A stretch of 64,000 bases of DNA from Corella eumyota (taxonomy: Eukaryota; Chordata; Ascidiacea; Phlebobranchia; Corellidae), in the NCBI GenBank assembly GCA_963082875.1, contig OY720098.1, positions 15,066,001-15,130,000 of the forward strand, written 5' to 3'. Positions 13,001 through 25,610 of this stretch are shown in pieces. Numbering within the stretch: the first letter of the stretch is position 1; each line of letters starts with the position of its first letter. A program made the translations under genes and the position numbers. The notes beneath the pieces are model-generated. The model saw only the letters and a list, made by a program, of their open reading frames with translations, ran no database searches and was not told the DNA's origin.

Positions 13001-16000
13001 GATACCCCAGGGTAAAGTGGGGTAGGGCCCCAGTTTGGAGTATGGGGGTCGTCATTTAGGCAAGAATATTTTCTAAAAAAAAATAAAAAAATTGATATGG
13101 TACTTTAAAAAAAATGAGTCAGGCCCCAGTTTGGGTTGGTGACAGGGTCGGGTCCCAGATTGATTCGGGGCCGGGGTAAAGTGAATTCGGACCCTAGTAA
13201 AGAGTGTGGAAATCGTCATTTCAGCAAAACTATTTTCTTTAAACCTAATAAATTTGTCTTCCTTAAAATAAAAATTATTTAAAGTTACCCTTTAACCAGA
13301 TAAGAATTTAGTTCTTGTCTGCTACATCTCGACCAATGATATCGATGGAAAGCAGCTTGTACTAGAGGTGCCATGATCGAACCCATGCTCGTCTCATCAC
13401 CACATGCATTTCCATCACCATCATGATCCATACCTAGACTGTTAATTTTTAAATAAAAAAAAGTAGTTAAGACTTAGTAAATAACTTTAACTTAATAACT
13501 AAATATTGCAAGAAAAAAATAAATGCCCCTTTTTATTAGAAATATCACACGTTTATAATGTTTGAACAAACCCTTTATCGTTGTATAAATATACCTAATA
13601 AACTAATTGAGTTTTGTGATATTTGACCATTGGCGCAAATTAAAACAAAATTGTAAAAATTCAACAAGCGTAGATAAAAATTTGATATAAAAAGCAAAAT
13701 TTTGCCGCATCTGATAAGACATTATTCTAAATTGTATAAAATAATTACCAATCTTCAATATTTAAATAAAAATTTACATGCACTTTAGACCACTGTTAAA
13801 AACATATAAAGAACTTTATTTGTAACTATATCGTAACAACACGGATATTTTGACTTTTGCAAAAAAGGTTCAAATTTCCGTGATTAAAATCTGTTTATTT
13901 GTTTTATGTAACTTAATCATTAGATAACCGCCCCCAAAATGTCATTAAATAATTCGGATTCACCGAGCCAAAAATCTGAATGGCAGATATCGTGATATCT
14001 TTTTAAAAATCATATTACCAAGAATAAATTTTAAACCTTATTAGGTAAAACATAACCTAGCTTATAAATATGTTAATATTTTAATTTTTATTTTCGTAGG
14101 ACATTTAAATTAAATGCAAACGCTAAACAATAAACATTTTACAAAATAACTTTGTTTCCTAAGTTTTTGATTTCTAATTTGATTTTTAAGAAAAATGAAA
14201 ATTGATTTTGTCATTTTTTCTCGTTGCATTACATTTTCTTTATTTTCATTGTTGCGCGGAAAACCGAAAAAAATATATATATATTAGAGATTTAGTGAAT
14301 GAACTTACACGTGTCCGGTTTCATGGGCGACCACAAACGCAGAAGAAAATCCGTCTTCATAATTCAACGAACAACTTCGTAATGTTTCACACATACCAGC
14401 TACATGAGCATAACCTGAAAAATAAAATTTTCATAAATATTATTTTTTTCATCTTTTTTGTGCGTAGTTAAAAATATTTAAGTTTTGAAGCCTAACAGTA
14501 AAAAACAGGTATTTAATGCTTTACCATCTAACAAAAATAACCTATACAGTACTAGTAATCAAGTCGCGAAAAAATGTCGCTTTAAAGAATTAATATTACA
14601 TCCTGAATTGGCCAAAAAATAAAACTAAAATTAACACTTCAACTATGATTTAGTTGTTCGGCCTATATATACATATAAATATATACGATAAGTTATCCTA
14701 AAATGTTTTAACATTAGATCATTTAAAACAATAGGTTTTAAACGATTTAACTTCAAAAACTGGTTGTTGATTGTTTGTGTAAATAACTCATGCCACACGT
14801 AATTTTTAAAGCGTTTATAAATCAAATAAACTTAAATAATTTTCCGTCAAAAAACCACAACAAAGTTCCACTTTAAAGAAGTTCAAAAAAAAAACACCAA
14901 ACTTTAGGCCAAGTGTGTTTTTTGTTTTCAAGTTTAAAAAATCAAAGTTTGGGAAATCGGAAAACGTTAAAGGTGCAATGATGTGAATCAAACATTGGTT
15001 AAGTTTAGAATAGATTGTTTATACAGGATTAGATTTAATAGGAAATGGCCACGATTGATGTTTTTCAAAGGTTTTGGGTTTTGGTTTCGGAATAAGCGGA
15101 TAAATAAACGTCGAATTGACTTTATTATGTAATTGTCTGTTGTTATAATAGTATTTGTCGCGTGTTAGTGTTTTAACAAAACATAATATTTTAAATATTT
15201 TTTACACCAAAAGTTTTAATCAATTTTTTAATCTATAAAACACCACAATATTGTAATTTTCCTATTAAAATCACACCACATTACATTGAACCTTATTAAA
15301 AGGCACAGCGTAAACTTATTTAACCTGTATAAACTGATTTACCATTTTAAAATGAAAATGTTTTTTCTAAGTAAAGCAAAATTCCAAAAACAGGTAAGTT
15401 TTTACTATTTTTCAGAATCTGTTTTAGGTTATTTTGTATTGGAAACAACACGAAATATCCAAAATGAAAATCATCGTTTTTATTTCATGAAAAAATGTGT
15501 TGCTCAAATATATCTACCCCTGTTTTAATATTTAAATATTCATAGTTAGTTAAAACAACCAATTTGTAAATTACATATTTTAACGGAACGCTTTAATCAA
15601 TTATAAAACCAAATTAAAGTAATTTACAATTTTAATTAAAAAGGGTTAACTACAGTAAAACACACATCAAATTTATTTAAAAGTTAATCCTACCAGTCGA
15701 TAATTAATTTATTTTAATTTTAAAAATTAAAAAAATTACCAGCTGGTCCAAATCTTCTTCTTGTTAGAAAAATAGAGTTGTCGTAATTTCTTCCATGAGA
15801 TTCAGGGTCACTACGTTGCATGTCATGCGACCATTTGCAGACGTTTTTAAGACTTGCGGACGCATTTTCCTCTTGAATGAGCATTGTAGACTGAAAAAAA
15901 ATAAAAAGTTGTAACCTAAAGTTGGATGTGTTTAGTGGTTTAGTGGTCAGAATACTCAGGTTTACTACATGAAGTCCTGGGTTAGATCCCCACTACTCTT

Positions 16001-19000
16001 ATACTGTAGCACCCTTGAGTAAGGCACACTAAAGGCTATAAATTCCTGGTGAGCCAGTATTTAAATAGAAGCTTAATTAACCGGCAATTTTGGTCAATAA
16101 TTTCCCAAACAACCAAAGGCAACTCGAGATTGGGTCGAGGAAACGAATTAAGTTGAAACCTTTAGATTTAATTTAAAAGTCTTAGTTATTCACTAAACTG
16201 TTACCAATTGGTTAATGTGCGATTCAATAAAAATCGTTTGTTAATCTAAAGTAATTTCTAGGAAGCGAATCAATTTCGAAAGTTTTGTATACATCACAAT
16301 AAACATGACATTAAACTATTCAACGAATAACAAAAATTTTCACGACAGTACAGAGCTGACGAAAATTTAAATTTAACAAGTTGTCGTCTAATTTTTTATC
16401 TATAACATTAGAGAACAATAATCTCTTTTATAATTGGAATTTATAGTCTACATATTTTAATGTAAACTGCACAGAAAAAATCAAAAATCTTGCTAATCTT
16501 GTTTCTTGTAAACTTAATTAAAATCTGTAAAGCTTTGATATGCCGTAAATCAATAAATAAAAAAAAAATTATACCTGTAGGGACTGTTTAGTCACAATTT
16601 TTTTGTTAAAAAGTGCCGAAATAAACAAAATAATAAACTGAAATCCTGTGGTTTATAACCTTAGGCAAACAAAAATTAATAATACCGCTGTAATTTTTTC
16701 TGTGTTTTTTGTTATTTAGTGAGCAAAAACGAAAAAGTTAAATAAAAAAAAGCTAAAATGTAGACTTTTTGAAATTTAACGCCATTTTCAGGCGTGGGAA
16801 ATTAACTTAAAACGACGAAATTTTTCTGTTTTGGCGAGACTTAATATTCGTTCGTTTGGCAATCCATCTACTTTGTTCATACTTAAAGCAGGGTGGTTAT
16901 TGCACATATAGTTTCCTTTATAGGCTGTAATTACGTACTACTAATCAGCGAAACAATGGCCCATTATTAATAAAAAGACCAGGCCACGGGCGATCGGTTT
17001 TTGTTCGATATGTTTAGCTGTTTTGGCACCTGCGCGTTTTATTCGACGAAATTTAAAATAATAAAAAATATTTATAATCGATGTTTTAAAATAACCTCAA
17101 AAATTAAAACAGTTTTAATGGATATTATTTTATAATTTTTTGACAAAAGTCGTAATTTTACACCTAAATATTTGCCAATATATAATGAACGCCAAACCTT
17201 TTAAAAAGACTTTTTAAAATTAGTCCATCCACCTTGGATATTAAATACAGTTAAAACATAACAATGTCTTTTTTAATTAACGTTTTTAAATTTACAGGAC
17301 GAAAATAAAAAGTTTAACTTACCCTTACTGGGTCAAGTTGGTATATTGTAGCAAGAACAATATTGATGTGTTCACCCAGTGAACTATCGTGATATATTTC
17401 ATCCACCTTTAAAAATAAATTAATAAAATAAAACTTTTTTTAGTAAGGTAAGGGTAAAAAGAAGGGGGTTTTGATATTTGTTAATTTAATACTAAACCTG
17501 AACTATAGTTGTACAAGTTTTCAGCAAAAATAAAACTACTATCTGCTAAAATCGAAAATACACATGTTTTAGTGGATATGTTTATATATCTATATTACAG
17601 ACCATTACTTAAACGTGTTAAATTATACCACAAAAATGATAGTTACGGAGAACCCAGTAATTTTAATAGGTGGCAAGAGATATTATTACGCACTTTCAAG
17701 GGGCCTTTAACTGCATATACACCATGCTTAATTGAACTGTAGTTAGATCGAATTTCAAAACATCAAAATTTTGCTGGATTTCAAAAAGTCAAAAGTCGAA
17801 CCGAACTAATTATTTTAGTTTTTAAAAAAAAATCATTTTGCAATGGGCTCAAATGGAGATATATTTTTTTAAATGTAAATACGTAAAAACAAATTCTGAT
17901 CCAAATACAAAATACCCTAAAAAACGAATTGCAAAAGATAAAAAGAAGTTGTTTTATATATCTTTTTACCCAACTTATAAATTTAAATTTAATTATTTAC
18001 GCAAAATACCTTAATTCAATTAACAAACACCTAGATGGCCAGGCGAATGCAATGCAATTTAGAAAAATTTTGATTTGCAAAAAGTTTTAATCTAAAACCA
18101 AAAACAACTTAAACTAAAAAGGTATTTACAGTTAGAAAAAATTACTATAAAAATATATTTGCCATATGTTTTGCATGTAATACTAGAATAGTGCAAATGC
18201 AGGTATATCTCGGTGGCTAGGTTAGATTTTAAAAGCTAGCGTACAAATTTGTTTGTTTTTGTATTTACTGTTTACGTTTTCAGTTCCGTTCTCGGGACAG
18301 CCTGATGACAATGGTTCCTTTGCTTGATAGCGAGATTAAACCGAGAAAGTTTGTATGCAATCAATATTTCAGCACGGCCAGTAAGTAACCTTTTTTGCCA
18401 AAGCGCGAAAGCGATAGAAATAAACACGTTGGTAAATAAATATTAACGCAAATCTGGTATTTTAATGTTTTAGTTTAACACTATATTTGTAATTTTCTAG
18501 TCGAATGTTTAAATTTACCAATCAATTAATGGCAAGTTAGGTTTTTTAAACGCTTATAAATCTTTCGATTTTATCATTTTGAAACATAAATATTTTTATC
18601 GCACAAATCAAGAAGAAAAATGAAACAAAGAGTTATTTTGTAAATTTAAGCCCAAATGTTTATCATTTTTGCTCTGATTTTTATCACTAAAGATTATGTT
18701 TAATAAGACTTAAGTTTTATTCTGCAAAATAAAACAAGTAGGTCAAAAGGTAAAAAAATAGAATTGCAAACTGTGAAAACTGTTTTATAAAAATTTTATG
18801 TTTATCATTTTATAATCTTAATTCGTAAAACGGAAGTAATTTGTTGATACCCTTTCATATTATTGATGACGACTTCTTACAAAATGCGATGAGTCAAAGT
18901 TTTTGGTCGGATTTAAAGGGAAAAAAGAGGATTATTTGCTTTTGCACTCAAGCAATCAAAATTCCACCTGCTGCAAACTACAACAGGACCGACTTGGGGG

Positions 19001-22000
19001 GTAATTTACAAGAGCCTTGCAAAAACCCAATGTGATTTTATTTTCAACAACGTAAACTTGTTATTGTTTTCAGTACGATAACTTGTTCGCCTTTCTACCT
19101 TGAAAATTCGGCAAAAGAATTTAATTAAAGAGCTTGTTATGTTTGAATGCAATTTGTTATATACTCTAAAGTTTAAGATCGTGACGTAATCGGTTCTAAA
19201 TCATGCCAAGGTAAAACCATGAATCATCTAAACCCTCTGACGTCATGTGACATAGAAAATTTAAAACGTCAATCATTTTAAAACCCAAGGATTTTTATCC
19301 TTCCTGCAAAAGTTTGTCAAATAAATCCAAGGCATGTTAAATAGGCGTAAAAACCTCACTAATTTTGCTTCCTTTTTGAAAAAAATTGAATTGGCTTAAA
19401 TCCTGTTTAGCAATTTAAGTTGTCGTTAAATAGTTTTTAGCGCCATGTTTTATGCATTTGACTTTGCGCATTCTGTAGAAAAAGTTCACATCATTTAAAT
19501 GTATATTTACAAACGTAGTTGAAGGTTTAATAAACAGATTCAGTAATGTGTATTTACATTAAACTATGTTTAAAAATTTAACTCTAAAAATAAACGAAAA
19601 AAACGCGCCCTTTTCTTTGATAAACCCCGGTTATTTCAGCAGTACAACAAGCCGGTGCTATGTCAATCGTCAATCTAGTTGCATGTGGGTGTTCTGCCAG
19701 ATAAAACGCTGACATTGTGCCAATGTTTACAATGACGTCACTCATTAAGTGGTATAGCCCATTTCTTTATACGCCTTTTTATGGATGTAAGGAGTAACCG
19801 AGGATCACTTTTTAGCGTTTTTATCCAACTGATATCGCAAAGCTATACTCTACTGAGAGATTGCTTTTAAGTGTAGTTAAAAGACTGCCGCGGTTCACTG
19901 CACATTTTTGTCATATACGTCATAAGTTACGTCATAATACTAAATATCGGTTGACAGAAAAGGTAATTGGCATAACGATCTACTAGAATGTGGGTTAGAA
20001 TTAATTATTTTTTTAGGGAGGGGGGCTAAAATTACACGGGCAACTTATAGTACAAGATATTATTTAATTATTTAACAAAAAAAATTTAAAAAACACTTAC
20101 GATATTGATAAGAGTAAGCAAATAATTTTCCACGTGTTCTCGCCCATGAAAACTAACGACCTCACTGTCAGCTATTAAAAGTATTTCCATATTGTAATCA
20201 TTTCTTTTTGCATGTCTTCTGGATCTCTTAACTGTTAGTAAAAACACGATAATTAATATAGATAATAATATCTAGATTAATGTATGATACTTATAATTTT
20301 TAAATACAGTTCAAACAATTATAAATAAAAATCAGTAAAAAATTTTGAAATGTTTACTTTTATGTTGTGAGAGAAAATTCTCCATTGAATTTTCCAAAGA
20401 GGATTCCTGGGGTTCTACATTACGTTTTGTTTTGCTTAATTTTTCCATACCTACAAAAAATAAATTGAGAATAATTTATAGTAGATATAATAATATTTTA
20501 GGTCGCCATATTTGTGATATACATAGTTGTAACAAAATGTATTTTAAATTAAAAGAATATGATAAAAAGCTTTTTGCAGTATTTAAACTTGTAATAAATT
20601 TGTGCGCTGTGTAGTAAACGTATGCAGCATAATAATGCACTTATTAACTAACTACACAACAATATAATTCGAGGGCCGACTGTGATTCTCGTTAAAGCAG
20701 GCAGGAAATAAAAACATAATATTTTTGTCACGTGACGCTGAACAGCTGGCTTGTGCCTCAGTGTAAAGTTGCGCAACAAATCAGGGCCCGTGTTTTAGAT
20801 CCAGGTGTAATTTTCACGACAATATAATATACAGGTGGGCTAAGTGCAAACCAAGTTTATAAAACTTGTATTTTCGAAATGCCACCTAAGTGTGTGTTAT
20901 CATACAACATTATGTAGCTTACCTATAAAAATTGTGACCTATTTCTTATGCGTTTAATATAAATGCCTTATTATTTCGATGGAAATTCAATAACGATTCA
21001 AAAACAAAAGTAGGTTTGCCTTAGATTATCACAAAAAAAAATTAAAAAATACTTGAAAATAGTAGACGCCCGGTTTTATTATTTCAGTAAAATCAGAATA
21101 AATAATTAACATAATCCCACGTTAATATTTTAATTATGTTATATTACAAAATCCTCGCTTTGTTTTTTTTTTTTTTACCCAAGTTCAAAATTTAGAAAAC
21201 CTAAAAAAACAACTCTTGACTTAAAAACAAAACAAAAACATCAGAATCGAAACTACGACAAAAAGATTAAAGAAAAGTCGCAAAAGATGTAACAGTTTAA
21301 GCGTTTGGATCGTGAGCTTACTCAAGGGGGGAAATGGTCGGGGTCAACTGTGCCGTGGTCTGAAGGAAACCTCGAGGTAAGCTAAATAAAACACATTGTC
21401 GCCACATCAATTGTCCATAAACATCAATGCACATGGGAAGGAAATAGAAGAACAATAAAAGTTTATTTACACAATTGCACAAGTCACTTCGTGTTAAGGT
21501 TACGAATCCCTAGGTATTTAGAACGGTAAAGTTTGACTAAACGGCATAAACTCTAAAACACATAACTTTTATACAGAAACTCGATCTTAATTGGATATCT
21601 GACATAATAATTTATATTCAACATCTACTATTGGTAAATGATTAGTAACAATCAAAAACTGATATAAGATGCGTTGGGGATTCTAATGTAAAAAAGAAAA
21701 ATTACATATTGACATCTTTAGTTAACTTTAAAACAAAGTAGACCATAAAAGCTAAGTCATGCGCGCTTACGTTAAATGATGCCGCATATTGTGAAGTTTG
21801 CCAAACCCACGTTTGAAACTGATCTCTATAACCGAGAAAACTAACAACACGCAAAATGATGTACTCAAACCAGAAAGTATTCGTTGGTGTCACCGCAAAT
21901 TTAAACGCCTTCTTAAATTACAGTTTTTTTTAATTCAAAAAGTATTTCGGCTCTTTTAAATAAACACAAAACTGTACGAAAGAAGTCGATAATTTTAGCG

Positions 22001-25000
22001 CCAACTACAAGAAAATTAGTCAAGACCAGCGTTGGTTGACTCACTTTTAAACGACTTCTCGCCACATTAAGTTTACTTAGATGTATAATCACAGACATGA
22101 TCAATATACCTAGTGTCTACGTACAACAATACCGTAAAAATATTTAAGTTTACCGTTACCTTAGCACAAACACGATTTTATAAACATCATAATACAAAAT
22201 AACAATTGAAATACCAAGTTTGTATTATTATAAATATTCAGTAATGTTTTTGATAACTAATTTCAATAACAAAACGAAAAGTTAAAACACTTAATTAAAT
22301 ACATTTAAGGGGAAACTTAGATAATATAGAATTAAAGAGTTTATTGGGTGCTAAAAAACGACAACTCTGGTCAGGGCAATAATCAACCAATATACGAAAC
22401 TGATTTTTTAACGACTTGCAGTTAACTTGGCCGTAACCTGACATTTTTGCCTGGTTACAGTAAATTACAGCCCTATTTCGCTATACACAAACAATAAAGG
22501 AACGGATTTGAACAACACAGTTTGATTTCCTAATTAAAATTGTGCGCAAGTTTTTGCCTTCAAAGACATTTTTGCTCGCGTGTCAAAAATTGTTTAGGGT
22601 ACAAGAGGTATATTTGTTCACTTGTTTAGTAAACTAAATCCCAATCACGCAGTAAATACCGCACAAGGCGTGTGTACCTTTTAAAGTGCGGGTAAGACGA
22701 ATTGTATAATTAACTACTAACTGTTGAAGCTCCCACGCTGCTTAAAAAACATAGCCTTGATCGTTTTGTTAAGGCGTTATCTATGTAGAACAGGTAAAAT
22801 TTTAAAACTTTGTTTCACTTTAACACATTTTAAAAATTTTAGTTATTTTTTATAAAACAAAAAAGCGGTAGTCATTTTTTTATGAGGTCTTTGATTTCAT
22901 CGAAATTACCAAAACAACTATACTCAAGAGATCGATTAACCTAAAATTAAACCCTTTCTATCAGACATAGTAGGCGAATAAAACAGTGGGCAGATAAATA
23001 TTATGTAAATTTACAATTAAAAACGTAAGTAAAACGTTTTTTTAATTTAAGTTTAAATATCTACGAAAATTTTGTAAACCATAATAAACAACCGCATTTA
23101 ACAATTTGTAAATTGCATAAAATATTATTCTATAAAACACTGACAAAAACACAAAGATAAATACTTAAATGAGTGTTAGCCAAAGAAGTTTAAACATTTT
23201 TAAACAATAACACTTTGTTTCGTTTTGTAAATTTTCAAAAATACTCCTGCAAGTTGTCAAGGGGGTACACATGACATTTTTAATGTGATAATATGTATAG
23301 TTTACAAAACCGTTCAAGCCAAAAGAAGTAATAATGTAATTATCAGGAAAGCCCACCCACAATTTCCTTATTTAAGAACACAATCTAATCGGAATACGAA
23401 ATTAAAAATCCCACTTACGTTTACCAATATTGGTTGAAGATGTAGCCGATCGTCTATAGATCACGTGCCGTTGTGGTAGACCAGAATCAGTTTGGATTTC
23501 AATAGGTTCAATGAAAAACTCGTCTACATCAGTTTGAATAAAGCCTGCCTACACAAATCAACCGTATTTAAAAAAATAGGCACACTTTAGGCCAAAAAAA
23601 TAATTTTTACTTATTTTTTTAATTGTATATAAATAATAAAATTAATATAAATAAAACTAACAAAAAACACAATTAAGCAAACAAATATGAATTCAACGAT
23701 GACTCATTTAAGTTGGATAAGCTATGATTTAAAAAAAATTATGATTCATGATTTATAATACGATTGATTGCATTTATGTCTTGTTTTATGTAATTCAACG
23801 TCATTTATTTATCAAAAACAAATTGATTTAAATAAAATTTTTATAATTTTAAAAACAGATTAAAACGAAAAACAAGATAGTTAACTACAATACTTACCAA
23901 TCCCTCGCAATTGCTTAAAGCAACCGTGGATCCCGGTCTGTGACGAATTTTTCCCGAAAATACACATTCTGGTCTTAAATCTTTTTCCACTCGCCCGCCG
24001 TCCTCAGTAAAAATCACAGACTTTGCCCCAGGAGCAATTAGTCGCTTTTTTGACTCAAGTCTCAAATGTAATTTCGAACCGAAAACCGACACATTAAAAT
24101 GGACAACGTTCGTTTCCATATAAGGGGTAGCGCGAGGCGCTATGCGTCTTGAATATCGCTGCCTTGCGCTTTCCATATCCAACTCTTCGATACTTTCACT
24201 TTCATTAAAATATTGCATGTCGTTGCTCACATCAATTGCACCACCTGATCGCCTGATAATATTGCGATGTGACAAGTCAACATTCAACTTCTGATATTCG
24301 GGCTCTTTATTAAGTGAGCGTTTTCTTCGCTTTTGAATATCCGAATTTTGACTGATTGACATTGCATTTTTGATATCGTGAGAAAGAAATTGACCGAGTT
24401 CGTCGACCACTATAGGGTGAACTATTTCGTAGTCTGAAAATCTTATGTTCAAATGTTCTAAAATTAATTCACTCGTTTTAACATCAAAAATTTATGTTAA
24501 ATAAGCTTGTATTTTATATTAGATTGTTAAAAAGATTAAAATAAATTTTTTTTAATTTTATTACTAAAATTATAAACTCATTTTAATTAATATTGCCTAT
24601 ATATATGGCTATTTAAATTTACCTGTTGTTGCTCCGTATAAGTGTGCAGATAACTACAAAAAAAATTATTTAATTTAAAGCACGAAATTTTAAAATAATA
24701 AATTTGCAATGACAATTATTCATTTAAATTAAATTATTTTTATTTTATTTTTACCCTATAATAAAGCCTTTTATTTTTATTTTATTTTTATTCCTTTAAT
24801 CATATTTTTATTTTTACCGCCTTTAATAAAAAAATGCTTCCAAATCGTGTTAAAACAAAACTGAAAATGTAACATGGCTTATTAGATTTATAACGTTAAA
24901 ATTTTTTTCCAACATAACACTGCTAAAGAAAAGGTGTTCAGCATATGCATATACCTTAATTCGCCAAATGAATAAAACAGACACTTATATTCTGCACTGC

Positions 25001-25610
25001 TACTTTTGTCCTTCAGTTTTATAACCTACACATTAATCACATGTCGCAGAAACATAAAACTTTGCGTATTTAACTATCAGTATTTTGAAATTACCATAAC
25101 ATATATGTCTGATGTTATAAAATTATTAAAAAATGTTGGATGTTATTGTGTTAGTTGCTTAATTTTCCAGCCTGTACGACTCGCCACAATTGTTTATGCT
25201 TTCTTGTGATAACTGCATCGCATAAATATAAAAACACTGTGTTTATGATACTTATTTGAAGATTTACCAAATACAAGGGTTAAAAAAACACACATTTTAA
25301 ATCCACGTTCAGCTAAATTTACTTCTAATTTGTATTGCACTGTATTCAAAACTGTTCTAATTGCAAAAACTAGCCTACCTGTTTATACAAACGCATAAAA
25401 TTTAATTTAAATTTTACGGTTTAATTTTAAAATCTATCAACTATGGCTATTAAATTCTAATCTGATTAACAATATTTAAACTTTTTGTTTTACATACTAA
25501 GCCTGTAAATACATTTTTAGTTCATGTTTAAAAATGCAACGTATTAACTTTACCTCAGTCAACAAAGTGGCTAGTATTGCCGTAAAAGAAATTCGGATTA
25601 CCGCTGTCAT
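4090..25610 (-). CDS. ADAMTS2/3/14: ADAMTS2/3/14-type procollagen N-proteinase (secreted metalloprotease), complete
   Basis: 26 phase-matched coding exons (about 1407 residues): 25554-25610, 24623-24653, 23898-24457, 23425-23548, 20358-20450, 20101-20231, 17323-17406, 15740-15890, 14309-14414, 13289-13438, 12940-13072, 12311-12424, 11713-11858, 10449-10621, 9676-9809, 9404-9533, 8997-9083, 7956-8131, 7270-7421, 6909-7031, 6622-6829, 5902-6043, 5381-5598, 4548-5035, 4352-4465, 4090-4288. Order: signal peptide; propeptide with a Cys in SNCEGL (about 213); furin-like KRSRRHAKR (about 289-297); metalloprotease with HETGHVLGMDHD and Met-turn SIMAP; disintegrin-like and Cys-rich modules; TSP1; spacer; three more TSP1 repeats; PLAC ([12 protein letters not shown]). 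[11 protein letters not shown] and CKTKKGPP match ADAMTS2/3/14, which remove collagen N-propeptides. All zinc ligands are present. Beyond PLAC lie an acidic stretch and a Cys-bearing tail not known to me in the family. The last two exons are less certain; reading through the donor at 4547 would end the protein after GFKRR. Confidence 0.93.
5310..5370 (-). repeat. SINE-B fragment beside an ADAMTS splice donor
   Basis: Carries the family-B terminal motif (on this strand CCGGTAGTG) about 10 bases from the splice donor after exon 23 (GTAAGT at 5375-5380). Badly truncated. Confidence 0.4.
5665..5800. repeat. About 30-bp minisatellite in ADAMTS intron 22
   Basis: Four to five imperfect copies of a purine-rich unit. 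Each copy carries a variant of GACCGTAA followed by GTACAAGAGA, and copies differ by small indels. Confidence 0.6.
6110..6377 (-). repeat. tRNA-derived SINE family B, copy 1
   Basis: In minus orientation, read here as a T-rich run, then CTTAAGG, a G-rich GGGAAGGA block, CTATCCGT, GGGCGAATAGTG and finally CTACCGGAC at the tRNA-like head. It has a short AT insertion in the middle. It lies in the intron between ADAMTS exons 21 and 22, head to tail with copy 2. Confidence 0.6.
6398..6590 (-). repeat. tRNA-derived SINE family B, copy 2
   Basis: Near-complete copy in the same intron and orientation as copy 1. The head has box A- and box B-like segments (reverse of GGCATTGATGCGGC and CTGGAACTTTTTGGCC) and the tail has AAGGTGAT. 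The two copies fill most of the 578-base intron. Confidence 0.65.
9155..9290. repeat. Low-copy dispersed repeat family C, copy 1
   Basis: Shares an about 80-base stretch ending ACCACAAATGGCAGTTTT with a second copy at 38890-39005. Found in the intron between ADAMTS exons 16 and 17. Class not determined. Confidence 0.45.
11955..12187 (-). repeat. tRNA-derived SINE family A
   Basis: Minus orientation: tail TTTATTCTTGATGTGGGAAG, body with TTTGGGATATTATAGATT and GGAGTTTATAG, head with box B-like sequence (reverse of ATCGAACCGAGAACC). The extreme head is missing. In the intron between ADAMTS exons 12 and 13. Confidence 0.7.
13118..13239 (-). pseudogene. Decayed partial duplicate of ADAMTS exon 11
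   Basis: This intronic stretch resembles the first half of exon 11 (13000-13072) and its acceptor edge. Shared segments are GGCCCCAGTTTGG, GGGTAAAGTG, CGTCATTT, GCAA and TATTTTCT in the same order and spacing. It sits directly upstream, in transcription order, of the real exon. In the exon frame it meets a stop codon at once, so it is a dead tandem duplicate rather than an alternative exon. Confidence 0.55.
15927..16150 (+). repeat. tRNA-derived SINE family A
   Basis: Plus orientation: box A-like TTTAGTGGTCAGAATACTC, box B-like GGTTAGATCCCC, then GCACCCTTGAGTAAGGC, CCTGGTGAGCC, and a tail with AACTCGAGATTGGGTCGAGG. In the intron between ADAMTS exons 7 and 8. Confidence 0.72.
17407..20100. 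other. Large ADAMTS intron (between exons 6 and 7)
   Basis: 2.7 kb with no recognised gene. It holds one exon-like island on the plus strand at 18284-18380 and a CG-richer patch at about 19600-19960 with several TGACGTCA-like sequences. Intronic enhancers are possible but not shown. Confidence 0.4.
18284..18380 (+). other. Exon-like island antisense to ADAMTS
   Basis: Plus-strand 97-base stretch preceded by TTTTCAG and followed by GTAAGT. It is open in the frame that begins at its first base and reads [19 protein letters not shown] and on. It is richer in G and C than its surroundings. It could be an exon of a nested or antisense transcript, but no partner exon in matching phase was found and the peptide is not recognised. 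Confidence 0.25.
20451..23424. other. Large ADAMTS intron (between exons 4 and 5)
   Basis: 3.0 kb with no recognised gene apart from the exon-like island at 21296-21376. The short minus-strand open frames at 21702-22104 and 23165-23362 have no coding features. Confidence 0.4.
21296..21376 (+). other. Second exon-like island antisense to ADAMTS
   Basis: 81 bases on the plus strand, preceded by ATGTAACAG and followed by GTAAGC, open throughout as 27 codons ([16 protein letters not shown] and on). Its phase does not join the island at 18284. It may be noncoding, or part of an unrelated transcript. Confidence 0.22.

Noticed and set aside
19600-19960. GC-richer patch in an ADAMTS intron as a separate gene
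   Set aside because: No open frame with splice sites could be found; at most an intronic regulatory region.
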